Shown here one piece after another: positions 1 through 11,295 of a stretch of DNA of 64,000 bases. Source of the stretch: Pleurostoma richardsiae (Eukaryota > Ascomycota > Sordariomycetes > Calosphaeriales > Pleurostomataceae). Each line of letters starts with the position of its first letter. Position 1 is the first letter of the stretch. Both the position numbers and the translations under genes were made by a program. The stretch covers positions 1,736,001 to 1,800,000 of the forward strand of contig JANBVO010000003.1 of the NCBI GenBank assembly GCA_030052745.1, given 5' to 3'. The notes below the pieces were generated by a model. That model did no database searches and was not told where the DNA came from. It saw only the letters and a list, made by a program, of their open reading frames with translations.

Positions 1-1052
1 ACGACGCCGCGAGCGCCGCCGATAGCCACGATGTCCTCCTGCTTCCTTCCCCCGGGAAGTTGCGCTCCGATCTGAAGGAGTTTTTCGGCGGCGACAGTAG
101 CGATGTCATTGCTTTCCCGCGTGGCGTGGGCCACACCCTGGGCGATGGCGCTCTGCTCTCGCCCATCCTGCGCGCCCCGAGCACCGCCTACAGCTACAAC
201 CCCAAGGAGCAGGCCGAGACGCTCGACGAGCTCTTCGCCGCCGGCGAGCAGCTGGCGCTCGTGTCGGCGGTGCAGGCGCGCAACTCGGCGCGGTTCACCG
301 TCGTCGGCTCCGCGGAGATGCTCGAGGACAAGTGGTTCGACGCCAAGGTCAAGAAGGCCGGCGAGAAGGGCGAGGTCAAGACCTACAACCGGGAGTTCGC
401 GAAGCGGCTGGCTGGCTGGACGTTCAAGGAGCTGGGTGTTCTGCGGGTCAACTGGATCGAGCATCGCCTTAACGAGGAGGGTGTTGTCAATGTGACGAAC
501 CCCAAGATCTACCGGATCAAGAACGACGTGGTATGTTCTCCTCTGCTTGGGTCAACCTTGGCTTTCTAGCTTCTTTGGCTCTCATCTTTCTCATTTCTGT
601 CAAACTAACAACCCTGCCAGACTTACTCCATCTCCATCTCCGAATGGTCCTGGGACAAGTGGACGTCCTTCGTCGTCCCCGAGGGCGACGAAATCCAGCT
701 CGAGTTCAGCATGCTCTCTCCCTTCCAGCGCCTGCCCCTGAAGCCCCTGGCGGCGCAGGAGAGCGCCGACGCCACCGTCTTCGGCGTCTCCTTCAAGCTG
801 CCCGACCACCACGGCATCTTCAACTTCCTGGTCAACTACAAGCGGCCGTTCCTCACCAGCATCGAGGAGAAGAACACCGTCTCGGTGCGGCACATGGCGC
901 ACGACGAGTGGCCGCGCTCCTACGTCATCTCGGGCGCGTGGCCATGGCTCGCGGGCATCGGCGCCACCGTCACGGGGTGGCTCGCGTTCGTGTTGGTGTG
1001 GATGTTCAGCCAGCCCATTGCCAGGGTCGTGGGGCACAAGAAGACGCAGTGA
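1..1052 (+). CDS. WBP1: WBP1/OST48 subunit of oligosaccharyltransferase (5' partial)
   Basis: The 3' part of the Wbp1/OST48 subunit of the ER oligosaccharyltransferase, which moves the lipid-linked glycan onto asparagines of nascent proteins. The reading frame is open from base 3 (no start inside the window) to 530. A GT-AG intron spans 531-620 and exon 2 runs 621-1052; the join is in phase 0. Visible family traits are the luminal stretch VLLLPSPGKLR near the left edge, the beta-rich region around the splice junction (YSISISEWSWDKW) and one hydrophobic segment close to the C-terminus (WLAFVLVWMF). A short basic cytosolic tail ending KKTQ follows, and its KK fits the dilysine-type ER retention signal known for Wbp1. 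The N-terminal half, including the signal peptide, lies outside the window. Family assignment is by motif recognition. Confidence 0.85.
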
Positions 1053-2887
1053 GGGCGTAGACTCTGTTTGTAGGGCGGGGAGGGATCGAGTAGCTTCAAG
1101 ATGGACGGACGGACCGGTGGATCTGTCTATCAACTTTGTACATGTGTCATAAACCAAGGACGAGGTTACGGCCACTAAAAGGGTCAGGGATCAAGATTTC
1201 CATAGGCGTCAATGAGATGTGTTTTCGGACTAGATCTTGAACGCTCCGCCACGAGAGTGTGGGCGAACGTGGAGCCTGTGATTCCTATATAGCTGTGTGC
1301 CCGGTCCAATGTCTTCCCTCAATTCAATACCTCGGACATAGCCGCCAACACTCGGCGATTGCAGCTGTGTCCTTGACTATGGTTTCAGGAGAGACCTCAC
1401 TAGCGTATTTCCGGCCACTCTCATTGAGAAGATAGCCTCGCCCATAGCTCCTCTTAACCAGTCCGCCACTTGGTGAACGTCAGAGGGCAGTGACAAGGAA
1501 AGAAAGGCAAAGACCTCATGGAAAACAAACGCAGAATCATCTCAGTGCCCTCAGATTAGCTCTCTTAAGTTCTCACTGACAACCAGAAGCATCCAAGGAG
1601 GGGGGAACGGGGAAGCGCGACAACCCCCGTCCTTTCGGACAGAGAGCGAGAGACCCCGAAACCCCGCGCCAGCTTCGGCTGCCTGCAAATTTGGCTTTTT
1701 GGACCTCTTCAGTCATCACCGGGCAAAATTGATGATTCTCGACGAGAACGAAACCGCAGATCCCAGACCAGGACATGCCCCTCGACAAACCCCCAACTGC
1801 TCGACGAGGCTCAGCCCGTCTCCTGGGCTCCCCAGCCGTCCGCCTGCTCCGATTGAAAACTATATTGTACCCGTCATCGGCGGTCTTCACCTTCCCTCTC
1901 TGCGGCCTGAGGCTGTTAAACCCCAAGCCATAGAGAGTAAACAGGAGAATATGCCTCAGGTGTGCTGTTTGTCGTCACTGCGGCGGGACAGCGAGGCATG
2001 AAACGGCTGAGCCTTGCAGAACAGGAAAGAAGAAAGAGGAGAGGACGTGGTCTGCAGGGGAAAGGGGCTCGATCCGTCTGCTGCCTGCTCAGATCTCTGT
2101 TCTTTTGGAGTTCTCATGTCCTCCCCAGTCCCAGACGAGGGGCGGGGGGAGATCGAGAGGGAAAGCTCATCCCGTGAGGTTTGTCTTCATCGCAGGTGAG
2201 GAAGGGGAGCAAGCAAAAGATGGCCTCCTTGGCTGGGACTTCTAGCCGTTGGCCTGAGAGCAGAAGGCCTGATGGAACGAGCCGGTTTGCCACTCGGCAA
2301 CGGGGGAGGGAGGCGTCTTGATTGAGAGTCATCGGAAGGTGCGCAGTGGAAGAAGAGAGGAATTGTGACACTAGGAGAGGGAAACTCGGAGTGCCGGCCC
2401 AAGAGAAGCGGGCGCAAGACATGCCTCCAGACGCTGTTGGGGCTCAGCAAAAGCCGCGTGCGTCAAGCCTGAGCATGTCGAGCTTTCCAGGACAATAAGA
2501 GAAGCCCGTGGACTCAGCGGTTCATATCGTAGAACACTTCGGATCACCATTCATGATGTGTCCATCAGGAAGCATATTCGTCGCAAAGGTTCGCCGCGGT
2601 AGGTATAGATATGCTGTGGAAGAGAACGTTGAAGAGTTGGAGAGACGCGTCTGGCGTGTCTGCGGCTCTCAAGGCTGCGCTCAGATGGGACCCACCTGGT
2701 AGAACGCCCATGGAAATAATTGGCTATGGCCAGCCCATGACAAGCTCTGCCCCACTATCGACAAGGCAAGGCTGAAAGAGAATCAAGAACCAAACTTCTC
2801 CAGCGACATCTCCGCGAGAGCATTCGCATTTTCCGTGCTGTTGCCGACTCCTACACTCCCCAAGATACCCCAGATCAAGCAGTCAAA
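1053..2887. other. Intergenic stretch between WBP1 and ISY1
   Basis: About 1.8 kb holding the WBP1 3' region and the ISY1 promoter and leader. Short open frames on both strands (for example around 1573-2450) show no family motif and no splice pattern that extends them. No gene called. Confidence 0.6.
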
Positions 2888-3711
2888 ATGGTAATGCCAG
2901 CCTCCACCCCCTCCAGGGACCCTCCCACTCCACAGCACTCACAGCTAACCATCCCACCAACAACCAGGCGCGCAACTCCGAGAAGGCGCAGTCGATGCTC
3001 TTCCGCTTCCGCGAGGCGCAGGCCGCCGACCTGGGCATCATCGACGCCGGGCGCGCGCGGCGGCCCCGGATGATCACGGAGCAGGACTCGATCCCGGCCT
3101 GCGAGAAGTGGCGCGGCCAGGTGCTCAAGGAGATCTCGCGCAAGGTCTCGCGCATCCAGGACCCGGCCCTCAGCGACTTCCAGATCCGCGACCTCAACGA
3201 CGAGATCAACAAGCTCATGCGCGAGAAGCACATGTGGGAGGTGCAGATCCGCAACCTGGGCGGGCCCAACTACATGCGCGGCTCGGGCAAGGTCTACGAC
3301 GAGACGGGCCGCGAGGTGCCCGGCGCGGGCGGCGGCAGGGGGTACAAGTACTTCGGCCGGGCGAGGGAGCTGCCGGGCGTCAAGGAGCTGTTCGAGGCCG
3401 CGCGGGCGAAGAGGGCCGCCGCGGACGAGAAGCCGCTCGAGACGAGGGACGACCTGCGGAAGCAGGTCAACGCTGCGTACTACGGCTACAGCCCGGACGA
3501 GGAGGACGGGGCGCTGCTGGCCTACGAGGCGGAGAAGGAGCACGAGGCGTTCGAGCACCTGGCGAAGACGGGTCCGAAGGAAGTACCGCCGGACTGGGAA
3601 CCGCTGCCGGGCGATGCCGGCGACGGGAAGGTCTGGGAGCTGCCGACGGTAGAGGAGGTGCAACAGGAGTTGGTAGAACGGAGGAGAAGAAAGCTCCTGG
3701 AGCAGTTGTAG
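2888..3711 (+). CDS. ISY1: Pre-mRNA-splicing factor ISY1
   Basis: Isy1-family protein, a component of the NineTeen/Prp19-associated spliceosome complex that acts around the first catalytic step. Exon 1 is only the ATG (2888-2890). An intron of 77 bp (2891-2967, GTAATG...CCAG) follows at once and exon 2 is 2968-3711, giving 248 residues. The start MARNSEKAQSMLFRFRE is the family hallmark and appears only if this ATG is spliced on, which decides the start. The rest fits Isy1: a basic helical core (KWRGQVLKEISRKVSRIQD, then REKHMWEVQIRNLGGPNY), a YKYFGRARELPGVKELFE segment, and an acidic, charged C-terminal half ending RRRRKLLEQL. It is convergent with the phosphoesterase gene at 4013. Very likely essential or important, as in other fungi (inference). 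Confidence 0.92.
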
Positions 3712-4012
3712 AATGTGTCTCTGCATTTCAAGTTTGGCGTTTAGGTTCAGGTCAGGGCTGCTGGGATGCGGGTTGTCTGCCACGAATATTGTCATGTATT
3801 ACTCGCCGCAAAATCAAACAAACAAGGCCGTATAAGACGGCCGCCGACGCTGTGATCCTAGATGCGCATGATTGCAGTCTATACCGATGATGTAACCAAT
3901 AGGCTAGTTGGCACTCAGCACTTGAGTGCGAGAATTCCATGAATGTGCAACCATATCCAAAAATTCCCATAACCAATAATCTCCAAGAAGCGAGAGAGAT
4001 ATAAAAGACCAT
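3712..4012. other. Convergent 3' spacer
   Basis: 301 bp between the ISY1 stop and the stop of the oppositely oriented phosphoesterase gene. It must carry both polyadenylation regions. I see no gene. Confidence 0.6.
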
Positions 4013-5923
4013 TTAGCAGTTCCCCTTCCAGTTCTCTTTAATCCAGTCAGCCATCATGTCAGTGAAGGCAGCGTCCTTCCACAGCAGAACATCGTTGTCG
4101 CTGTAATCGCCACCACTGAACTTCAGCGCTACTGTAATCCACGGCTGGATGAAGTCGGTGAATACAAGGTCAACCGTCTCCGGATCCCCGTCAGAGGGCA
4201 TGTCGATCTCGGACTGAATGCAGTTTGGCTGCAAATAGAAGTCCAACGGCGAGTGGATAGCATCGTCACCGTCAGTGCCGATGTCATCCTTGGTGGTGTA
4301 CCCGCCGACCAGGTCAGGCTTCCGCTTGGAGTCGTCACCGAGAGGCTTCTGGCTACCGTCTCCGAGGAGGATGTTGTTGGTGGTCTCGCTCTTTGAGTAT
4401 ACGATCGACTCTGTGCGCGCCCACTGCTCGGGGATCGCAAGGTATCTCATATCCAGTCGAGGTTCCTCGAATATCTTTCCGGCGCTGTTGAGCAGCTTGA
4501 TCACCTTTTTGGCAATGTTGTAAGGCACATCTGGGACGTAGTTCATCTTGCTGAGGAAAGGCGATATGATGTACGTTGTATCCCGCGTGAAGGCCCCCTC
4601 GAAGATGTCAAAGCGGATCGCGCCGGTGTTCATAATCGCAAGCCGCGGGCCCTTCCGCTCTTCGCTCACGATGACCCCAGGAAGGATTTCTCTCTGGATG
4701 AGAGTAAAGATGTTGTCGTCGCTAGGGTATTCGGACCTGGCCATCCAATAGTCCTGTGGCGCACAGCCGTACTTGTGGTCCAGATCTAGTGCCTTGCGCG
4801 CTTCGGTGATCATCCGGCTGACATTCCGACCGTGTTCTGTTGGGAACGTCGTCTCGTTCAGTCCGGAGTGGTGGTACAATCCCAGAATATTGTTGTCGAT
4901 GTACCTCCTGTTGAAAGTAACAGCGGCACTGGCAGCAGCAGCGTCCTCCTTACCCGCCTTCGGCTTGATGCCATCGATCGACATCCAGCCGATAGTCTCA
5001 AAATAGCGACCGCTCGCCATAACGAAAGATTTCGCATCGTAAGAAGTAGCGTCCCGTACATGGGCGTGTCCGCCGAAGAAGGCAATTGGGGTGAACCAAT
5101 TTTGCCTCCTGATGGCAGCGAAGATGGTCTTGAACTCTTCCATCTGCGCCCCCACGTGGCCGATGACGACGAACAGATCTGGCTTTTCGGTTATGGCCTG
5201 TTTAAACCAGTCCTCCTTGATCGTCTCCTCTACGGGCTGCACGACTGTGTTGTTTGCGTTGCCGGTGAAGTCGAAGAGGAAGCCGAAGGCGACGATCTCC
5301 ACTCCCTGGTTCTTCGTCTTGAACTTGCGGTATCGTTGCGCCATCGGGATCTGCTTGCCCGTCTTCGGGTCGATATAGTCGAGGTTCGACGCTATGTAGT
5401 TGTTCTTGAAGTTTGGCACCGTCTGCTCATGTTCGCGGTCGGCGGTGTCGGTCTGGTACAGCTCGTGGTTTCCGGTGCAGATGATGTCGATGTCCTGCTC
5501 GCGGTAGATGTCGTAGGTGTATTCGCCCTTGGGTGTCGACGCATCGTAGAGCCCGTTTCCTTCCACTCGGTCACCTGTGTCGACGAGTAGGAGGTCGGCG
5601 CCCTTCTCATCAGCCTGCTTCCGCAGATGGTGGGCGAAGGAGATGTAGTCTCCCCAGTCGGCTGAGTACTGCGATCTGCCAGCTGTTAGTCGTGCTCCTC
5701 GCTGGCTGGACATCGTTTCTCAGTCAGTAAGCAGAGGCTCCTCGGCTACTCACTCTTGCAGATGGCCGCCATACCAGCCATGTGTATCGGTCGTGTGGAG
5801 GAAGTTGAGCTTTGCCCACTGCAGGTCTCGCATCGGGGCTTCGACGGGTTCAGCGGCACCCGGTTGGACCGCCCTCGCGACGGACGTGAAGATGCCGCCT
5901 AGCAAGGCGGCTCTGAGAGACAT
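4013..5923 (-). CDS. Secreted metallophosphoesterase, 5'-nucleotidase family
   Basis: Calcineurin-like metallophosphoesterase with a 5'-nucleotidase-type C-terminal domain, 610 residues. Exon 1 is 5923-5754 and exon 2 is 5675-4013; the intron 5676-5753 is GTGAGT...GGCAG. The join rebuilds LQESQYSADWG, a conserved stretch missing from the unspliced frame. A signal peptide (MSLRAALLGGIFTSVARA) points to secretion. Metal-ligand motifs appear in the right order: FLHTTDTHGWYGG (D-x-H), LLVDTGDRVEGNG (GD), CTGNHELY (GNHE), VVIGHVGA and FFGGHAHVRD (GH-x-H). This resembles the fungal group that includes yeast YHR202W rather than classical ecto-5'-nucleotidase, so the substrate (nucleotide or other phosphate ester) is open. 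No membrane anchor is evident at the C-terminus. Confidence 0.85.
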
Positions 5924-7220
5924 CTTGAACGCTCAAAAGAGAGATGATTCGGGGTGGCGTGTAATCTCTGCTGGAGCCCACAGGGCGAGATACAGGATAG
6001 ACGTCCAGCTCGATGAGTCAAGGACGTCGTTGTATCGTCGTGGAGGTGGTGGCCAGGCGGACGTCTTGGATCGGCGCTAACAGCCCTATGACGGGAAAGC
6101 TCCAGTGGAACCTTGATAAGCACCCCGATAACGTTAAGCGTACCTTATCTGCGACAAAGCACACGACCCCTCCGGTGTATGTAAGCTCACCGTTGCCAGT
6201 CCTAGAACATCAGGACTTGTCTAACTTCTGATGCTTCCTTGCTCTTACTACCTATCTTACGGAATAAAATCAACGGCAGAGTTGAGTAGTTCTCATAAGA
6301 TGGTTGGACAAGGCGAAAATGTTTAAGATAGACCTCACCGACTCACCACAAGACAAACACCAACCCTGGCTCAGGGGTGCAGTTACGCCACACTATGCCA
6401 AGTGCTTTGATCTCACAGCTCTCTCACAAGCAAAGAGCATATTGATTCACTCTGTCTACCGCCGACATACTATGCTTGTCTCCTACCAGCCCGGCCGGCT
6501 TTGTGCATCGAGGAAGCATCTCAATGCGCACCGCATCTCATAAAAGTCAGCCCCTCAACGTTTCTGCTCGACCAAGACCAGGCGGTCCAGATTGTTGAAG
6601 ACCGAGTATTCCAAAAAATAAGTGTCGACTACCAAACGAGCACCCAACAATGAGCATCTGATTCGCTCGGCGGCAAAGGGCCGCCAGGGGCAATGCCAGC
6701 CAACCGGCTCAATGCTCTGGGTAGTTAGATTGGAAGGCTACAGGATCTCGCCTGAAGATCCCAATTCTGCAGGCGTGATGCCAGCTTTCTTTACCACTTT
6801 TCCTAGCAGTGTTTTCGCGGTCTTCGGGTACCTGAATTAGGCGGAGCAGGCCCGCTTGCAGGATGCAGGATGCAGCATCCTCGGCTTCCTTCGCAATACG
6901 AGGACCAGGGTTACTTACACAAATTCCTCCTACCCAGGTACCTTATACACTATATGCAGCACAAAATGGGACCAGTCTAGGTACTGTCAATCACCTGCCG
7001 CTCTGGTAGTGGCGGGCAGAGTCTGCCGTTGTTGCGCCCGAGCTTCCCCTGATCGCGAGATCGATCCATGGATCTATATAGGCAATCTCTCCCAGCTTCC
7101 CGCAGTTCAACGCATTGGCAGTGCGAACATCTCCGGCCAACAAGGTCTTACGGCTCCGGCAACACCTTAGGTATTCAAAGGTAAATTCTTCAGAAACAAG
7201 GGCCCGCAAATTCAGCTGCA
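5924..7220. other. Divergent promoter region
   Basis: About 1.3 kb between the divergent phosphoesterase and aspartic protease genes. Several short frames (6013-6231, 6304-6543, 6622-6840, 6856-7170) lack recognisable motifs. Apart from the TATA-like site at 7075 I see nothing definite. Confidence 0.55.
7075..7080 (+). promoter_or_regulatory. TATA-like element of the aspartic protease gene
   Basis: The hexamer TATATA lies about 140 bp upstream of the protease ATG at 7221. Position and sequence fit a core promoter element, but there is no transcript evidence. Confidence 0.35.
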
Positions 7221-8912
7221 ATGAGACAGCAGCGTCAGTTGCTGTTGACTGCCGTAGCGTTGTATGGCATCGCCGGTGGCCCGGCCTCCGGCGCCATTGC
7301 CGACCAGGGGATCAGCTTCCTCCACCTGCCGGTCCGAACGGGGACGAGGCACATTCGTGCCCCCGGTCTGTCCCGGCGAGCCTTCTCTCCCGTGAACTTC
7401 ACCAAGTCCGCCGACTACTATACTGTTCTCCGTGAGCCCCTGAACTCGGACCAAAGCGGAGGTGGAAGCTCTGACAAACTACTTACAGTATCCATTGGGA
7501 CGCCTCCTCAGAAAATTTCTGTGGAGTTGGACACGGGGTCAGCAGACATCTGGGTTAATCCGATCTGCGCAAATGCCGGGCCCTTACCGGGGTCGACGGA
7601 AGAGTGCGAAGCGGCGGGCATCTACGACCCGTCAGCGGCCGTTCCAGTACAGTCAAGCTCGACAGTAACGGGTCAGTCACTCGTGGGTTTTGGCCCATTT
7701 GCCGGAGATGCTGTGTTAAACTATTATCACGACGTCGTCAGCCTCGGGGGTAAGTATGCACATTCTGGGTTTACGGTGTCGGCGGTGTATATCGTTCATA
7801 CTGACAAGTTGGAAGATCTCACAGTTGCATCTCAACTCTTTGGCATAGCATCAGACAGCCACAACGAGACTTATGGGAGACTGGGACTAGGGCCACACCC
7901 TGTCTATGGCTTCAACGACAGCCTCTTCTTGTCGTCTGTCGCCAAGCAGGGCTCCATCAGCAGCCGCGCGTTCAGTCTGTACTTCCAGCCAGTCGACGAT
8001 GCAACGGATGGTACGCATAGAACATGATCGTTCCCAAGCCGATGAGTCTATCTTCACTAGACTGGTTTGTCTCTGACTTGCGTCCAGGCTCTCTTCTGCT
8101 CGGCGGCATAGACAGGGGCAAGTTCCAAGGTGCCCTCCAGAAACTCCCCATCATACCCGCCTCTGAAGCACCGATCAACAACACCTGGGCGTATGTGGTT
8201 TCACCCTATTCCCGTCTAGCCAGGTTACGCTGACGACGCCTTCTTAAGCAATTGGGTCCGTCTCGATGACCTCTCCGTGTATCTCCCGCCCTTGCCAACG
8301 GCAACAAGCTATAAGCTCCCACAAAACCTCCCCTCAGGCGGCGGCACCGGCGCCATCATCGACAGCGGCTCGCCGGCTATCGGGCTGCCCTCGAATGTGA
8401 CGGCCGCTATCTACGAGCAGCTGGGCGTGCAGAGCACCACCAGCAGCGACGGCTTCCCGCTCAACAAAGTCGACTGCGGGATGCGCGGCGCCGACGGCTT
8501 CTTTAACTTCGGCTTCGGCGGCACGGAGATCGGCGTGCCGGTGCGGGAGGTGGTGCTGGACGGCGCGGCGCTCGGGTTCGCGAGCGGGGAGTGCTATTTG
8601 ACGGTGTATGCAAACGACGTGCCGGTGCTGGGGTCTCCGTTCCTACGGGCTGCGTATGGTAAGTGCAGTGATCTCTCGACCAATAAGTCGTTCTATCGAA
8701 TTCGTTTGTTGTCCGTCTCCTGAAGGGGATGCTGACCGGGCACAGCCGTGTTCGACTGGGACAACCAGAACATTCACCTCGCGAGGTCGGCGAACTGCGG
8801 GACGGACATTGTCGCCATCGGATCGGGGCCGGACGCTGTGGGCAGCCCAAGTGGGAACTGTACGCCGTCACCGAAGAGGAAGATCCAAGCTGAGCGGAGG
8901 TATGGATTCTAG
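7221..8912 (+). CDS. Secreted pepsin-type aspartic protease
   Basis: A1-family aspartyl endopeptidase, 489 residues from four exons: 7221-8010, 8088-8190, 8249-8658 and 8746-8912. Introns have donors GTACGC, GTATGT and GTAAGT. The N-terminus is a signal peptide (MRQQRQLLLTAVALYG...), followed by a prosegment containing LSRRAF, a possible dibasic processing site. The first catalytic motif is VELDTGSADIWVN, preceded by LLTVSIGTPPQ. The second is AIIDSGSPAIGLPS, after exon 2 supplies GSLLLGGIDRGKF. Conserved GSPFLRAAYAVFDWDN closes the second lobe. The second motif is DSGS followed by P rather than the common DSGT/S-T/S. The C-terminus is basic (KRKIQAERRYGF) with no hydrophobic GPI-type tail in this model. 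An unseen splice after GNC is possible. It is convergent, 215 bp apart, with the FAD oxidase gene. Confidence 0.85.
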
Positions 8913-9127
8913 GCGTCAAGGATGCGGTCCGTCATATAGAGATCGGCTCATGGCGTTCGTGAGGGAACAAAAGTGGCTTGCGGCCTTAGAAAACACATAA
9001 GGAACAGGGGTATTATGCACTACTCGTCAAATGCTCTGTTGTCGCCGAGTGATCAAGTCTTTCTTGTCCACCGCAGGAAGCCAACTGTGTTAACTACGAC
9101 CCCTTCTTGCCAGAGCCAGCTCCCATT

Positions 9128-11295
9128 CTACACCTGACACAGTACCCCGTCAATCTCTCTCCACCGCTCGTTCCCGACGCAAGGCGAACACCACAGCACA
9201 TCGTCCGGGTCCACCGCCCTCTTGATCGTCAGCAGCCGCGGGTAATTCTCGCCCCAGAACTGCCGCTGCCAGTCCGCCTCGCGGGGGTTGGCCTTGCTAC
9301 CGGTTAGCCGCATGATCTCGGATTTCTCTCCTCGTCTGCGGGGTCTATGTGCAGGAGAGATACGAGAATATTAGACGCACCTCGTTCATGTAGGCGCCCG
9401 AGCCCGGCGCCAGCTTCCTCAGCGGACTGACGAGGGCGTCCAGCCGCGCGAAGGCGTCCTCCCTCGCTGTGGCGTTCAAGGGCGCGAAGTGCACCGGCAC
9501 GGCTATCATTGAGATCCCAGTCAGAAATGACTGCTGCAGCGCACGCGGTGTCGACTCATGCGGAACTTGCTTCAGGGGCATAGAGCAGGACATTCACTCA
9601 CTGGCATGCACATAAGCCTCTCTCCAAGCCGGCAGCACCGCATTGCCGCCTCCCCTCGGCTTCGCCTCCCACACACCCTTCCCGCTGATCAGGTACGCCG
9701 TCGCCAACCCGCCCGCCAGGAACCCGTCCACCGCCTCCCTCGTCGCCGACGTGTTCCCTGTCAGCGCCTCAGCGCCCAGCAGCCAGGACCCGACCAGCAT
9801 GTTCGTCCCCGCCGCAGACGCGTCGAAGTGGTCCCCGAACCACCCCAGGAAGTTGCCGTACGTCTTCACGTCGGCGACGACGAGGAACTCGGGCCACCTG
9901 GCGCGCACCCGCGCCATTATGGGGGCCAGGAGCGCGGCGATGGCGACCCGTCCGTGAAGGCTGTCCTGCAGGGCCAGGGAGGCGAGCATCCCGCCGACGA
10001 GGGTGCGGCCCCCGTCAAAGGGGCTCGGCATGTCTCTGAAGAGGTACGTGTACCCGGCGAGGCCGGCGTCGCCGAGGGCGGGGAGCTGGCTGACGAGGTA
10101 GGTGACGACGTCGAGGACGCGGGCGTAGGTGGTGGCCCCGGGGCCGGACATTGGCGCTGCGACGAGGAGGACCGCGTTGGTCAGCTTAGGCGTGGGGAAT
10201 GTGCGGAGCGTCACGGAGGTCATGATGCCGAAGGTTGAGCCTCCTCCCTGTTCCTCTCGTCAGCTTGTCCCTGCTGCTGAGGTACATAAGTTGGAAGGTA
10301 GGGTTAGGTCGGGACGCAACTCCTCTCATGGCCCAGAACAGGTCTTCATTCTGGCACTCGTTGACCGTCACCACCGCGCCCCGCGGCGCGACCACCTCCA
10401 TCTCAAGCACCTGGTCAGCGCCGAGGCCCCGCCGCGGACTCAGGAGGCCGTGGCCCCCGCCGGTCAGGTAGCCGCCGACGCTGACGGTCTTCCCGCCGCC
10501 GCCCACGACCGTGCTGTTCACGGCGTCAAGCGCTTCATACAGCTCCGCCATCTGCGTGCCCGCCCCAGCGGTGACGGCGTCGCCAGGGATACTGACACCG
10601 CAGCCCTTCGGCTGGAAGGAGCCGCTGTGGATCCGGATGCCTCCCATGTGGCGCGTCCATATGGACAGGGAGTTAGGTGCAGTAGAGCGTCCGATGTAGT
10701 CGTGGCCGGTGCTCCTGACGATCAGCCGGACGTTGTACCTCCTTGCTGGTGGCCCCTTAAGTCAGCCAGCTCAAGTGCCTTGACCTCGTCGGGCAAACCT
10801 CTTCACATGATGTCACACAAATCCACAGAGAGAGAGCGAGAACCGACCGAACTGCACAGCCGCCGTGACGTGCTCCGCCGCGGAGGCGTTCACGACGAAG
10901 ACAGGATATCCGCGACCGCTGCACGGATAACCCGGGTCAGGAAGACAGGAGTCATTGTTCCACTGGTTCCAGTCGGAGGACACGGGGTCGGCCCCGTGGA
11001 ACTCGTAGGTGGGCCAGCCGGCACGGACAGCGGCGCAGGCGGAGGGGTCGTGGGTGGGCTGTCCGGGATGGCAGACAGCTCCTGGAGGAGGCGGCTGTAG
11101 CAGTCGGCCGCCGGTCGACTCATTGAGCCGGGCCCAGGAGCTGGGAGACGGCCAGGAGGGGGTGCCGGGTAGTGATTTGCAGAGGGGCGCACTTGCGCGA
11201 GCATGGGTTAGCGAGGCGAGAGAGAGAAGTGGTAGCAGGATGAGAAGGGTGAGGAAGGGTGTTGTGTGCTTGTTGCTTTGATATCGGCAGGTCAT
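9128..11295 (-). CDS. Secreted FAD-linked oxidase (isoamyl alcohol oxidase-like, BBE domain)
   Basis: FAD_binding_4 plus BBE-domain oxidoreductase, 601 residues from five exons: 11295-10848, 10745-10321, 10247-9602, 9502-9381 and 9292-9128. The N-terminus is a signal peptide (FLTLLILLPLLSLASLTHA). The join of exons 1 and 2 rebuilds AVQFARRYNVRLIVRSTGHD, with the histidine of STGHDYIGRS as the likely covalent flavin site. GGGGKTVSVGGYLTGGGHG and GGGSTFGIMTSVTLRTFPTP are further FAD-domain motifs. The BBE end reads AYMNEANPREADWQRQFWG...NYPRLL once exons 4 and 5 are joined. Fungal relatives are annotated as isoamyl alcohol oxidase or 6-hydroxy-D-nicotine-oxidase-like enzymes; the real substrate cannot be read from sequence. 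The first intron uses a weak donor, GTCGGT. A TATATATAA box lies about 72 bp upstream. Confidence 0.88.
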
